Source of the DNA: JADGGV01 sp035715725
GTDB lineage: Bacteria > Gemmatimonadota > Gemmatimonadetes > Longimicrobiales > RSA9
Assembly (NCBI GenBank): GCA_035715725.1
Contig: DASTKT010000165.1
Span: 18,909 to 82,908 of the forward strand
DNA: 64,000 nt
Reading direction: 5' to 3'
The position numbers were made by a program, and so were the translations under genes. A model generated the notes under the pieces. That model was not told where the DNA came from, searched no databases, and saw only the letters and a program-made list of their open reading frames with translations. This document shows, one piece after another, positions 31,904-40,856 of this stretch (position 1 is its first letter; every line of letters begins with the position of its first letter).

Positions 31904-33115
31904 TTACCCATTCCCGTCACTCTTTGTTGCGTTCGTTTCCGCCTCGAGCGCGAGGCGGGCCTGGTATGGAGCGAGTCCAGTCGCCTCCGCCGCCCGCACG
32001 ATATCGTCGTACTCGGGCTTCGCGCGCTCCGTTCCGTCCGGCAGCCGCACTCGCTTGCGTCGGATCTGCTGCCCGCGCCACGCCACCACCTCTTCCTCCC
32101 GCGGCAGCGCCGGCCGCGAAACCGGCCAGTAGCGTGCGCCGATCGTCGTCGTCGCGCGGAACAGCGCCGAGAGCACCCGCTCCAGCGCCGGCTCCGGGAC
32201 GAGCGCCTCGATCCGGTGGCCCGGGCGCCCCTTCTTCATCCCCACCGAGGCGACGGTGGCATCGACCGCTCCCGCGGCGAGGAGCGCCTCCTGCGCCGGT
32301 GGCAGGTACTCCGACGGCATGTCGTCGACGTCCGCCTGGAGCATCAGCAGGCTCGCGGTCGTGGGCTCGATGTCGCACAGCACGATCCGGAGCGCGTTCG
32401 GGTGGTCCTCCGGATCGCGCGTCCCGGCCCCGAACCCGCTCCGCCGGACGACGAACTCCGCGGGCGGGCAGCGGCCGCCCGTCAGCGTGGCCAGGATCGT
32501 CGCACCCGTCGGCGTGACCGTCTCGCCCGCGAGGCCGGAGTCCCGGGATGGCACGCCGTCCAGCAGCTTCAGCGTCGCCGGTGCGGGCAACGGATAGCGT
32601 CCGTGCTCGATGTCGACCCACCCGCTCCCCAGCGCCACCGGCCGCGTGAAGCACGCCTCGACGCCCAGCTCCGCGACGCCCGCCATCGAGCACAGCACGT
32701 CCAGGATGGCGTCCAGCGCGCCGACCTCGTGGAAGTGCACCTTCTCGATGCTCGTGCCGTGCACCTCCGCCTCGGCGGTGGCCAGCCGCCGGAACGCCTC
32801 GGCCGCCCGGGCCCGGACCGGGGCGGGGGCGGCCGTCGACTCCACGATCTCCAGCACATGGCGGAGATGCCGGTGCGCGTGTTCGTGCGGCAGCTCGAAG
32901 CGCACCCGCGCGCAGGAGATTCCCCGCCGGTTCACCCGCTCCACCGCCACGCCGACGCCCTTCAGCCCGAGCGACGCGACGAACGCCTCCAGCCACTCCG
33001 TCTCGAGCCCCACGTCCACCAGGGCGCCCAGCACCATGTCGCCGCTGATCCCCGCGAAGGGATCGAAGATGAGTCCGCGCAAGTAGCTCCACTCCGTCGC
33101 CGTGTCGAGCGCCAC
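31904..33115 (-). CDS. larC: LarC-type nickel-insertion protein
   Basis: A 403-residue protein (usual length about 400) matching LarC, which inserts nickel into the pincer cofactor of lactate racemase. Family blocks: FDPFAGISGDMVLGALVDVG, SIEKVHFHEVGALDAILDV, GSGWVDIEHGRYPLPAPATL, GETVTPTGATILATL and QADVDDMPSEYLP. The start is GTG. larA, larB and larE are not nearby, and orphan LarC proteins with other roles are common. It is followed by the TPR gene. Confidence 0.93.
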   Translation of the reverse strand: MALDTATEWSYLRGLIFDPFAGISGDMVLGALVDVGLETEWLEAFVASLGLKGVGVAVERVNRRGISCARVRFELPHEHAHRHLRHVLEIVESTAAPAPVRARAAEAFRRLATAEAEVHGTSIEKVHFHEVGALDAILDVLCSMAGVAELGVEACFTRPVALGSGWVDIEHGRYPLPAPATLKLLDGVPSRDSGLAGETVTPTGATILATLTGGRCPPAEFVVRRSGFGAGTRDPEDHPNALRIVLCDIEPTTASLLMLQADVDDMPSEYLPPAQEALLAAGAVDATVASVGMKKGRPGHRIEALVPEPALERVLSALFRATTTIGARYWPVSRPALPREEEVVAWRGQQIRRKRVRLPDGTERAKPEYDDIVRAAEATGLAPYQARLALEAETNATKSDGNG

Positions 33116-33226
33116 AAACTAGGAGCGGCCCCGTGGAGCGTCAAACCGGCCGGACGCGCGCCCCGAGGCGCCCGCCCGCCTCACGCCTGCCCGGCGCCGC
33201 CCGGCTTCACGCCGGCATCCGCCAGC

Positions 33227-33270
33227 GCGCGCCCGCGCCACGCTCACCGCGCGCCCGCGCCACGCTCACC
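33227..33270. repeat. Tandem 22-nt direct repeat at uvrC 3' end
   Basis: Two identical adjacent 22-nt units (33227-33248 and 33249-33270) and the start of a third overlap the last codons of uvrC and the following spacer. It probably arose by slippage; the second copy covers the uvrC stop codon. Confidence 0.8.
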
Positions 33271-35101
33271 GCGCGCCGAGGTGCTCGATCACCCGCCTGG
33301 CCAGCGTCTCCGAGAATCCCGGCACCCGCGCGATCTCCTCCGGCGCCGCCGCCTTGAGCGCGCGTACGCTCCCGAACCGCTCGAGCAGCGCCCGCTGCCG
33401 CGCCGGCCCGATCCCCGGCACGTCCGCCAGCTCGCTCGTCAGCGTCCGCCGCGTCCGCAGCTTCCGGTTGTACGTGATCGCGAAGCGGTGCGCCTCGTCG
33501 CGGATCCGCTGCAGCAGCCGGAGCGGCTGGGAGGTCCGCGCCAGCCGCAGCGGCTCGGCGCGCCCGGGGAGGAACACCTCCTCCTCGCGCTTGGCCAGCG
33601 AGCAGAACGCCACCCCCGCCGCTCCGACCTCCCGCGCCGCCGCCACCGCGGCGCCGAGCTGCCCCTTGCCTCCGTCGATCACCACGAGGTCCGGGAGCAT
33701 TGCGCCCTCCTCGATGCGGCGGTTGAAGTAGCGCGCCACCACCTCCGCCATGGAGCGGAAATCGTCGTTCCCCCACTCGCCGCGCACCTTGAAGCGCCGG
33801 TACTCGCCCTTGTCGGCCACGCCGTTCGAGAAAGCGACGCAGCTCCCCACCACCTCCGAGCCCTGCGTGTGCGAGATATCGAAGCAGACGACGAGGCGCG
33901 GCACCACCTTGAGCTCCAGCGCCTCCTGCAGCTCGTAGAGCGCGTCGTCCGCCCGCTCGCGGACGTCCGAGCGCAGCACCGCCCGCTCCTCCAGCAGGTG
34001 GCGCGCGTTCTGGCTGGCCAGCTCGAGCAGCGCCGCCTTCTCCCCCTTCTGCGGCACGGCGGTGCGCACCCGGTGCCCCGCGGCCTCGGAGAGCAGCTCC
34101 TCGAGGACGGCACGGTCCTCGAACTCCGCCGGGAAGAGGATCTCCCGGGGCAGGTCCGCGGTGCCGCGCTCGCCGCGCCCGAGGTAGAATCGCGCCGCGG
34201 CCGCGCCGAGCAGCGCCTCGTCCACCTCCTCGTCCAGCTTCCCGAAGAACTCGACCTCCCGGCCCAACAGCTTGCCGCCCCGGATCTTGAGCTGCACCGC
34301 GCACGCGCGGCCTCCGTCGCGGGCCAGGCCGATCACGTCCTGCTCGGTCCCCTTCACCGACATCACCCGGGCCCGCCGCTCGATGTTCTCCAGCCCGGTC
34401 AGCGCGTCCCGCAGCGTCGCCGCCCGCTCGAAGTCCATCGCGCCGGCGGCCTGCGCCATCTCCTCCGCCACCCGCTTCCGCACGGGCTCCGTCCGGCCGT
34501 TCAGCACCTCCAGGATCTCGTCGATCATGAGCCGGTACTCGTCGCCCGTCTGCAGCCCCACGCACGGCGCCAGGCAGCGGCCGATGTGGTAGTCCAGGCA
34601 CGGCCGGCTCGGCGCCTCCCCCGGCAGGTCGTAGCGGCAGCTCCGCACCGTATACAGCCGCTTCACCAGCTCCAGCGCCTGCCGCATCGGCCCAACGTCC
34701 GTGTAGGGCCCGAAGTAGCGCGCGCCGTCGTTCTCCAGCATGCGGGTGACGTAGACCCGCGGGAACGGCTCCTGGACCGTGACCTTGATGTACGGGTAGC
34801 GCTTGTCGTCCCGGAACTGGATGTTGAACCTCGGCATGTGCGCCTTGATGAGGTTCGCCTCCAGCAGCAGCGCCTCGGCCTCCGAGCCGACCACGATCGT
34901 CTCCAGGTCCACGATCCGCCGCACCAACTCCCGCGTCTTGATGGAGTGGTCCTCGGACGCGCGGAAATAGCTCCGCACGCGGTCGCGGAGCGACTTCGCC
35001 TTGCCGATGTAGAGGATCTCGCCCTCGGCGTCCCTGAACAGGTAGACGCCCGGGCGCGAAGGGAGGTGCTGCAGCTTTTTCTGGAGGGTTTCCGGACTCA
35101 C
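33266..35101 (-). CDS. uvrC: UvrABC excinuclease subunit C
   Basis: A 611-residue nucleotide-excision-repair nuclease. The GIY-YIG domain (PGVYLFRDAEGEILYIGKAK) makes the 3' incision. The Cys-rich region follows (CLDYHIGRCLAPCVG), then the UVR domain (MDFERAATLRDALTGLE) that contacts UvrB, an RNase H-like domain (VVCFDISHTQGSEVVGS, LVVIDGGKGQL) for the 5' incision, and a helix-hairpin-helix end (LADVPGIGPARQRALLERFG). Intact and of normal length. Confidence 0.98.
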   Translation of the reverse strand: MSPETLQKKLQHLPSRPGVYLFRDAEGEILYIGKAKSLRDRVRSYFRASEDHSIKTRELVRRIVDLETIVVGSEAEALLLEANLIKAHMPRFNIQFRDDKRYPYIKVTVQEPFPRVYVTRMLENDGARYFGPYTDVGPMRQALELVKRLYTVRSCRYDLPGEAPSRPCLDYHIGRCLAPCVGLQTGDEYRLMIDEILEVLNGRTEPVRKRVAEEMAQAAGAMDFERAATLRDALTGLENIERRARVMSVKGTEQDVIGLARDGGRACAVQLKIRGGKLLGREVEFFGKLDEEVDEALLGAAAARFYLGRGERGTADLPREILFPAEFEDRAVLEELLSEAAGHRVRTAVPQKGEKAALLELASQNARHLLEERAVLRSDVRERADDALYELQEALELKVVPRLVVCFDISHTQGSEVVGSCVAFSNGVADKGEYRRFKVRGEWGNDDFRSMAEVVARYFNRRIEEGAMLPDLVVIDGGKGQLGAAVAAAREVGAAGVAFCSLAKREEEVFLPGRAEPLRLARTSQPLRLLQRIRDEAHRFAITYNRKLRTRRTLTSELADVPGIGPARQRALLERFGSVRALKAAAPEEIARVPGFSETLARRVIEHLGAR

Positions 35102-35196
35102 GCGCGTCCCCGCATCCGACTCGTGCCCGATCGCCGGGCGCCTGAGCCGCCCGAAAAGAGTAGTACCCGCGCGGAGTTACACGGTTCTACGAAGCG

Positions 35197-36930
35197 TCAC
35201 CGGCGGAGCCGTCGCACCACCCGTCCCACCACGGCCTCCGCCTCCGGCACGCCGAACGCCCGGGCGAGGAGGAAGTAGATCGCGCCGAACGGCCCGAGCA
35301 CGATCGCGCCCCGCGCCAGCCGGAAGAGCAGCCGCACCGCCGCCGAGCCGCCCAGCCCGATCCCCGAGAAGAGCTGCTCCGGCGGCGGGACCAGCCAGGC
35401 GATGGCCCGCGCCACCGCCGCCGCGATCAGCGCTGCCGCGAACATCCGGCCCAGCGTGCCGAGCCCCGCGCCGACCTTGCCGATCCGGCTGCGGAGCCCG
35501 CGGCGCAGCAGCGACCATTCCACCCACGCCGCGATGCCCGCCCCGAGCGTGAGCCCGAGCGCGCCCATCGGGTGCCCCGCCACCCTGAGGTGCCGCTCGA
35601 ACGGGATCATGAGCGCGTAGCCCAGGGCGCCCGTCAGGATCACGCGCAGGAACGCGATCCACGCCGGCGTCTTCGTGTCGTGCAGCGCGTAGTACGTGGA
35701 CGAAAACAGCCGGGTCCCGGTGGACGCCATGAGGCCCAGCGTGAAGCCGCCGAGCACGATCCAGACCCAGATCGTGTCGCCGGCGCTGAACTTCCCCGTC
35801 TGCAGCACCGTGGAGATGACGACGTCGCCCAGCGCCAGGTAGCCGACCGTCGACGGCACCACGAACACCGCGATCTGGCGCAGCCCCGCGTTCACCCGCG
35901 TCCGCAGCACCTCCGCCGCCTGGCCGCGCTGCCGCGACAGTTCCGGCAGCTCCGCGGCCGCCACGCTCATCCCGAACAGGCTGATCGGCAGCAGGTAGAG
36001 CGTCATGGCGTACGTCAGGGCCGAGAGCGCGCCCACGCTCAGCTTTGAGGCCAGCATCACGTCCACGTACGCGCTGAGCTGCACCACGCCCCGCCCGAGC
36101 AGCACCGGCAGCGCGTTGGCGACGATCGTCGCCACCAGCGGCCCGCGCAGCGTCGCCCACGAGAGGTGCAGGTTCGGCTCGAGCCGAAGCACCCGCGGGA
36201 GCTGCACCAGGAACTGCAGCGCCCCGCCGACCAGCGCCCCCCAGGACACGGCCATCACCAGGTTCGCCAGCGACAGCCGCCGCCCGAACAGCACCATGGT
36301 CGCGATCATCGCGGCGTTCCACAGCACGGGCGCCACGTACGCCAGGAAGAAGCGACGGTGGCTGTTCAGGATCCCGAGCGCCCACGCCGACAGCACCAGG
36401 ATCCCGGTCATCGGGAAGATGATCCGGGTGGCCTGCACCGCGATCTGGCGTCGTTCCCCCTCGAAGCCGAAGGCGACGACGTCCACCAGCGCCGGGGCGA
36501 AGAAGATCCCGAGCAGGCTGATGGCGCCCGCCAGCATCGCCAGCAGCGCGAACACCGCCGCCGCCACGCGCCCGGCCTCCTCGCGCTTCCCCTGCTCCAG
36601 CAGCTCCGCGTACACCGGGATGAAGGACGCGCTCAGCGTCCCCTCCCCGAGCAGGTTCTGCAGGATGTTCGGGATGCGCAGCGCCGCGCGGAACGCGTCC
36701 GAGAAGAGGGTGTTGCCGAAGTAGTGCGCGAAGAACGCCTCTCGCAGCAGCCCGGAGACTCGGCTCAGGAAGATCCCTGCCGCGACGAGGCGCGCGAAGC
36801 GGCCGGCCCCCGCGCGCGGCGGCGGGGCCGAGGGATCCGGCGGCGGCTCCGGGGGAGTGTTCGGGTCGGGTGGGGGGGCGTTCACCGCCGGCGGCTCTGC
36901 GGGCTCCGACGTCGTACGGCGCGCGCTCAA
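35197..36930 (-). CDS. murJ: Lipid II flippase MurJ
   Basis: A 577-residue MOP-superfamily membrane protein with about 14 helices. An unusual Pro/Ala-rich cytoplasmic extension of about 40 residues precedes the family start FARLVAAGIFLSRVSGLLRE. Hallmarks include AALRIPNILQNLLGEGTLSA, ASFIPVYAELL, SAYVDVMLASKLSVGALSAL and YALHDTKTPAWIAF. It translocates lipid-linked peptidoglycan precursor across the inner membrane. Its start overlaps the small coiled-coil membrane gene (ATGA). Confidence 0.96.
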   Translation of the reverse strand: MSARRTTSEPAEPPAVNAPPPDPNTPPEPPPDPSAPPPRAGAGRFARLVAAGIFLSRVSGLLREAFFAHYFGNTLFSDAFRAALRIPNILQNLLGEGTLSASFIPVYAELLEQGKREEAGRVAAAVFALLAMLAGAISLLGIFFAPALVDVVAFGFEGERRQIAVQATRIIFPMTGILVLSAWALGILNSHRRFFLAYVAPVLWNAAMIATMVLFGRRLSLANLVMAVSWGALVGGALQFLVQLPRVLRLEPNLHLSWATLRGPLVATIVANALPVLLGRGVVQLSAYVDVMLASKLSVGALSALTYAMTLYLLPISLFGMSVAAAELPELSRQRGQAAEVLRTRVNAGLRQIAVFVVPSTVGYLALGDVVISTVLQTGKFSAGDTIWVWIVLGGFTLGLMASTGTRLFSSTYYALHDTKTPAWIAFLRVILTGALGYALMIPFERHLRVAGHPMGALGLTLGAGIAAWVEWSLLRRGLRSRIGKVGAGLGTLGRMFAAALIAAAVARAIAWLVPPPEQLFSGIGLGGSAAVRLLFRLARGAIVLGPFGAIYFLLARAFGVPEAEAVVGRVVRRLRR

Positions 36931-37214
36931 CCGGTCTGCTCGCCCGGCGGCAGCGCCTGCGGCGACTCCTTGGCCGCCAGCAACCGGTGCAGGAACTCGC
37001 TCTCCTCCTCCAGCCGCTGCACCTGCTGCGTCAGGCGGTCGAGCTCCGCCTCCAGCGCCGCGACCCGCGGCGAGAGCGAGTCATCCTCGCGCTCGCCGCG
37101 CAGTGCGCCGCGCTCGAGCCGCCCCGCCAGGGCCCGCCCGAGCTGCGAGTCGAGGATCACCGCGATCAGCGGGATCATCAGCGCCACGAGGATGATCAGG
37201 AAGAGCATCGACAT
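36927..37214 (-). CDS. Small membrane-anchored coiled-coil protein
   Basis: A 95-residue protein: a single N-terminal membrane helix (MLFLIILVALMIPLIAVIL), then a basic linker and a heptad-type coiled coil (VAALEAELDRLTQQVQRLEE). It resembles PspB-like or LapA-like small proteins only in layout; no family is recognised. It overlaps murJ by 4 nt (ATGA), suggesting a link to envelope growth, perhaps as a partner of MurJ. That link is inference from coupling. Confidence 0.75.
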   Translation of the reverse strand: MSMLFLIILVALMIPLIAVILDSQLGRALAGRLERGALRGEREDDSLSPRVAALEAELDRLTQQVQRLEEESEFLHRLLAAKESPQALPPGEQTG

Positions 37215-37269
37215 GCGTCGAAGTTACGCAGGCGCCGGGCCGTGGAACAGGTGCCGCCTCCGGCGCGCG

Positions 37270-38901
37270 CTAGATGCCGCACTCCACACCGCGCCACGTC
37301 GGTGCGGCCGCGGTCAGATCCACCGTGAGCGCCTCCGCGACCGCCGACAGCAGTTCCGGGCCGTACCTCGCCAGATACTGCACGGGGTTCAGCACCCGCT
37401 CCTGCGCGGCGCCGCCCGGCGAGAGGTTCGCCGCCGCCTTCTCGAGCTGCTCCAGCGTCGTCGCCTGCTGCTCCTTCAGGTGCGAGAGGATCTTCTTCTC
37501 CGCCTCCCGCAAGGCGATGTGGCTCGTGTTCTTCGCCGCCGTGAGCGGGCCCTTCAGCGTCGGATCGATCGCCTTCGTCGCGCCGAGCAGCGCCTCGTAC
37601 CCCTCGTCGAGCTGTCGCCGCAGCGCGCTCACGGCCGCGTCCACGTCCGGCGGCAAGCCTTCCCGCACGATCCGGGCGGACAGCTCCCGCACCGGCTGCG
37701 AGAAGTCGTCCACCGTCAGGGCGAACTTGTCCATCACCTTGCGGACCTTCCGCTCGACGAGCGTCACGCTGAAGCGCGGGAAGACCAGCGGCATCTCGAT
37801 GCCGTGCGCCTTGAACAGGCAGCCCGTCTGCGCGAAGTAGCTGAGTTCGGCCGGCCCGCCCACGTAGGCTACCGTCGGGAACAGCGAGCTTTCCACGACC
37901 GGTCGGAGCAGGACGGTCGCCGAGAACCGCTCCGGCTCCGTCTCCAGCAGCCCGAGCAGCTCGTCCTCCGTCAGGCGCCGTTTCGTCCGCCGCAGCTGGA
38001 ACGAGCCATCTTCGCGGACCAGCCGCTCCCGCCCCTCGGCGTCCTCGTATGCCACGTTGACCGCCCCGCCGCCCACCCACACCTGCCCGTGGTAGCCGGC
38101 CTCCACGAGGCGCTGCGTCTGGCGCTCGAGCCGTCGCTCGTGCTCCGCCGCGTTCTGGATCTCCGCCCGCAGGAGCGGCGCGGCGAGCGCCGCCACCTCG
38201 GGGTGCGATGGATCCACGAGCAGCACGTCGAACGGACCCAGCAGCTCACCGATCAGGTCCGTGAACGCCTCCGCCATGGTCCGCTCCGGGCGGTACGCCT
38301 CCCGGATCCGCGCCAGCAAGGGCGCCACGAACTCGCTCGGCGGCAGCAGCTCCGCGAGCTGGCGCAGCACGTCCTCGATCCCTGGTCCCACCGGGTGCCG
38401 CGCCATCGAGACCGGCGGGACGCCGGGCGCCTCGGCCAGCTCCGGGCGGTGCAGCCGGTTCTCCGGGTCCAGGAGCTGGACGTGGTTGACCTCGCTCCAG
38501 TCGTGGTCCGTCGACGCCACCCAGAACAGCGGGGCGACCGGCCGCTCCAGGATCGGCTCCAGCGCCCGCGCCAGCCGCACCGCCGAGAGCGCCTTGTACA
38601 CCGTGTAGAGCGGCCCCGTGAGCAGCCCGGTCTGCTGCCCCGTCGTCACGAAGTAGCCGCCCTCGCGCACCACCGCCTCCAGCTTGGCCGCCGCCCCGGC
38701 GCTCGTCGGCCGCATCCCCGCCGCCGCCCGCCGCCGCGCCGCCGCGTCGAAGCGCGCCGCCACCTCCCGCGCCTTGCGCCGGTACGCTTCCGCGTCCCAC
38801 GGCGAGCCGCTGAAGAACGGCGCCAGCTCCGGCGCGCCGGCATAATAGTCCTGCACCAGACGGGGGCCGCGCAGCGGCGCCGTCAGGATCTCGAGATTCA
38901 G
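37270..38901 (-). CDS. bshC: Putative bacillithiol synthase BshC (CTG start)
   Basis: A 543-residue protein matching BshC, which adds Cys to glucosaminyl-malate in bacillithiol synthesis. Visible blocks: FVTTGQQTGLLTGPLYTVYK, PLFWVASTDHDWSEVNHVQL, LLVDPSHPEVAALAAPLL, FPTVAYVGGPAELSYFAQTG and VVFPRFSVTLVERKVRK-like region. No ATG, GTG or TTG lies in frame between the rlmH stop and the conserved start. CTG at 38901 gives MNLEILTAPL, matching the family N-terminus, and has GGAGG 6 nt upstream. bshA and bshB are not in the window. Confidence 0.9.
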   Translation of the reverse strand: MNLEILTAPLRGPRLVQDYYAGAPELAPFFSGSPWDAEAYRRKAREVAARFDAAARRRAAAGMRPTSAGAAAKLEAVVREGGYFVTTGQQTGLLTGPLYTVYKALSAVRLARALEPILERPVAPLFWVASTDHDWSEVNHVQLLDPENRLHRPELAEAPGVPPVSMARHPVGPGIEDVLRQLAELLPPSEFVAPLLARIREAYRPERTMAEAFTDLIGELLGPFDVLLVDPSHPEVAALAAPLLRAEIQNAAEHERRLERQTQRLVEAGYHGQVWVGGGAVNVAYEDAEGRERLVREDGSFQLRRTKRRLTEDELLGLLETEPERFSATVLLRPVVESSLFPTVAYVGGPAELSYFAQTGCLFKAHGIEMPLVFPRFSVTLVERKVRKVMDKFALTVDDFSQPVRELSARIVREGLPPDVDAAVSALRRQLDEGYEALLGATKAIDPTLKGPLTAAKNTSHIALREAEKKILSHLKEQQATTLEQLEKAAANLSPGGAAQERVLNPVQYLARYGPELLSAVAEALTVDLTAAAPTWRGVECGI

Positions 38902-38929
38902 GAGCCACCTCCGCGGAGGCCGTGAACGA

Positions 38930-38953
38930 AAGGCGGCCTCATTCGGCCGCCTT
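38930..38953 (-). terminator. Hairpin overlapping the rlmH stop codon
   Basis: A 9-bp stem AAGGCGGCC/GGCCGCCTT with the 6-nt loop GAATGA contains the rlmH stop codon and is followed by TCGTTC on the minus strand. It may attenuate transcription before bshC, which lacks a clear promoter of its own. Confidence 0.62.
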
Positions 38954-39415
38954 GTGGTAGGGTTCGCCCCGCACGATCGTGCCGGCGCGGTAGAGCTGCT
39001 CCGCCAGGACCAGCCGTGCCAGCTCGTGGGGGAGCGTGAAAGAGGACAAGGACAAAAGGTGACGGGCCCGACGCAGCGCCGCCTCGTCGAGCCCGTACGC
39101 ACCGCCGATCAGGAACGCCACTCCCGCACCGCCCCGCACCGCGATCTGCTCCAGGTATTTCGCGAGAGTGCTGGAGCTCCACGTCTCTCCCTCCCGCGTC
39201 GTCGCCACGATCTCGTACCCCGCCGGCACCCGCTCCAGCAACCGCCGCGACTCCGCCGCGCGCACCTCCGCGACGGGCAACCCCTTGTGCGCCTTCGTTT
39301 CCCGGACCTCCACCACGTCCAGCCCCCAGTAGCGTCCGGCCCGGCGCTCGTATTCCGCGATCGCGCCGCCGAAGACCGTGCCCGGCCGGCCCACCGCTCC
39401 GACCCAGAGCCGCAA
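38939..39415 (-). CDS. rlmH: 23S rRNA pseudouridine-1915 N3-methyltransferase
   Basis: A 158-residue SPOUT methyltransferase of normal length acting on the assembled ribosome. Diagnostic features are the knot segment VAFLIGGAYGLDEAALRRA, LSLSSFTLPHELARLVLAEQ, LYRAGTIVRGEPYHK near the C-terminus, and an N-terminal VGAVGRPGTVFGGAIAEYERR. It begins 9 nt after gdhA. Confidence 0.97.
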   Translation of the reverse strand: MRLWVGAVGRPGTVFGGAIAEYERRAGRYWGLDVVEVRETKAHKGLPVAEVRAAESRRLLERVPAGYEIVATTREGETWSSSTLAKYLEQIAVRGGAGVAFLIGGAYGLDEAALRRARHLLSLSSFTLPHELARLVLAEQLYRAGTIVRGEPYHKAAE

Positions 39416-39424
39416 GGCCCGTCC

Positions 39425-40714
39425 CTACGCGTAGACCCCGCGCAGACGGTGCACCGCTGCGACGCGGTCGATCGAGAGCATGTACGACGCCGTGCGCATG
39501 TTCACGCCGTGCGTCTTCGAGTACTGCAGCACGTCCGAGAACGACCGGATCATCACGTCGTGCAGGCGCTGGTTCACCACGTCCTCGGTCCAGTAATACC
39601 CCTCGCGGTTCTGCACCCACTCGAAGTAGCTCACCGTCACGCCGCCGGCGTTCGCCAGGATGTCCGGGACCACGAAGACCCGCTTCTCCTCCAGGATCGC
39701 GTCCGCCCCGGCCGTCGTGGGCCCGTTCGCCCCCTCCGCGATCACCTTCGCCTTGATGTTCGCCGCGTTCTTCCGCGTGATCACGTTCTCCATCGCCGCC
39801 GGCACCAGCACGTCGACGTCCAGCTCGAGCAGCTCCTCGTTGCTGATCGGCTCGCCGCCCGGGAAGCCCTCTAGGAAGCGATGCTCCGCCACCCACGCCA
39901 GGGCCTCGTCGATGTAGATCCCGTGCGGATTGTAGACCCCGCCCGTCTTGTCGCCGATGGCGACGACGGTCAGCCCCTCCCGCTCCAGCAGCCGGGCCGC
40001 CACGCTACCGACGTTGCCGAACCCTTGCACCGCGACACGGGTTCCGTGCAACGGCATGCCCAATTCCCGGAGCGCCTCGCGCACCGAGATCATCACGCCG
40101 CGCCCCGTCGCCTCCCGCCGCCCGCGCGAGCCGCCGATCGCGATCGGCTTCCCCGTCACCACCGCCGTCGTGGTGTGGCGGTGATGCATGGAGTACGTGT
40201 CCATGATCCACGCCATTACCTGCTCGTTCGTGTTCACGTCGGGCGCCGGCACGTCCGATTCCGGCCCCAGCGTCTCGATGATGCTCGCGGTGTAGCGCCG
40301 CGTCAGCCGCTCCAGCTCCCCCTTCGACATCTTGAACGGATCGCAGACGACGCCGCCCTTCGCGCCGCCGAACGGGATGTCCACCACTGCGCACTTCCAC
40401 GTCATCCACGCCGCCAGCGCCGTCACCTCGTCCAGCGTCACCTGCATGTCGTAGCGGATGCCCCCCTTCGCCGGGCCGCGCGACGTGTTGTACAGCACGC
40501 GGTGCCCGGTGAACACCTCCACCTCCCCGTTGTCCATCATCACGGGGATCGACACGGTGATCTGTTTTTCGGGGTGCCGGAGGATCCGGTAGAGGTTGGG
40601 ATCGAGGCGGAGCAGTTCGGCGGCTCGGTCGAAGCGCTGCATCATCGCTTCGAATGGATTCTCATCGTCGGCGATCTCCAGCGTCGACGGCGCGTCCTGG
40701 GTCGGTGCATGCAT
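39425..40714 (-). CDS. gdhA: Glutamate dehydrogenase (Glu/Leu/Phe/Val family)
   Basis: A 429-residue hexameric-type dehydrogenase interconverting glutamate and 2-oxoglutarate plus ammonia. It shows the substrate site YNTSRGPAKGGIRYDMQVT, the catalytic Lys region VVDIPFGGAKGGVVCDP, PAPDVNTNEQVMAWIMDTYS and the dinucleotide-binding VAVQGFGNVGSVAARLL. AGGAG lies upstream of the ATG. It precedes rlmH on the same strand with an 9-nt gap. Confidence 0.97.
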   Translation of the reverse strand: MHAPTQDAPSTLEIADDENPFEAMMQRFDRAAELLRLDPNLYRILRHPEKQITVSIPVMMDNGEVEVFTGHRVLYNTSRGPAKGGIRYDMQVTLDEVTALAAWMTWKCAVVDIPFGGAKGGVVCDPFKMSKGELERLTRRYTASIIETLGPESDVPAPDVNTNEQVMAWIMDTYSMHHRHTTTAVVTGKPIAIGGSRGRREATGRGVMISVREALRELGMPLHGTRVAVQGFGNVGSVAARLLEREGLTVVAIGDKTGGVYNPHGIYIDEALAWVAEHRFLEGFPGGEPISNEELLELDVDVLVPAAMENVITRKNAANIKAKVIAEGANGPTTAGADAILEEKRVFVVPDILANAGGVTVSYFEWVQNREGYYWTEDVVNQRLHDVMIRSFSDVLQYSKTHGVNMRTASYMLSIDRVAAVHRLRGVYA

Positions 40715-40856
40715 GAAGCGGTCGTCTCCTGCCAGGTCTCACGCCGCTCCCGGGCGGCGCGGTGAAGGCTGCCTCCATTCGGCGTTCGGGCCGGCCACGG
40801 CGGGCGACGCTGCCCGGACACCATCCAGCCCGTCAATCGTAGGGGCCGGCGACATC

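Noticed and set aside
39500..39514. Partial parS-like match in gdhA (GTTCACGCCGTG followed by CGT)
   Set aside because: One half-site is broken at the last three bases and the sequence encodes conserved residues of glutamate dehydrogenase, so it is likely chance.
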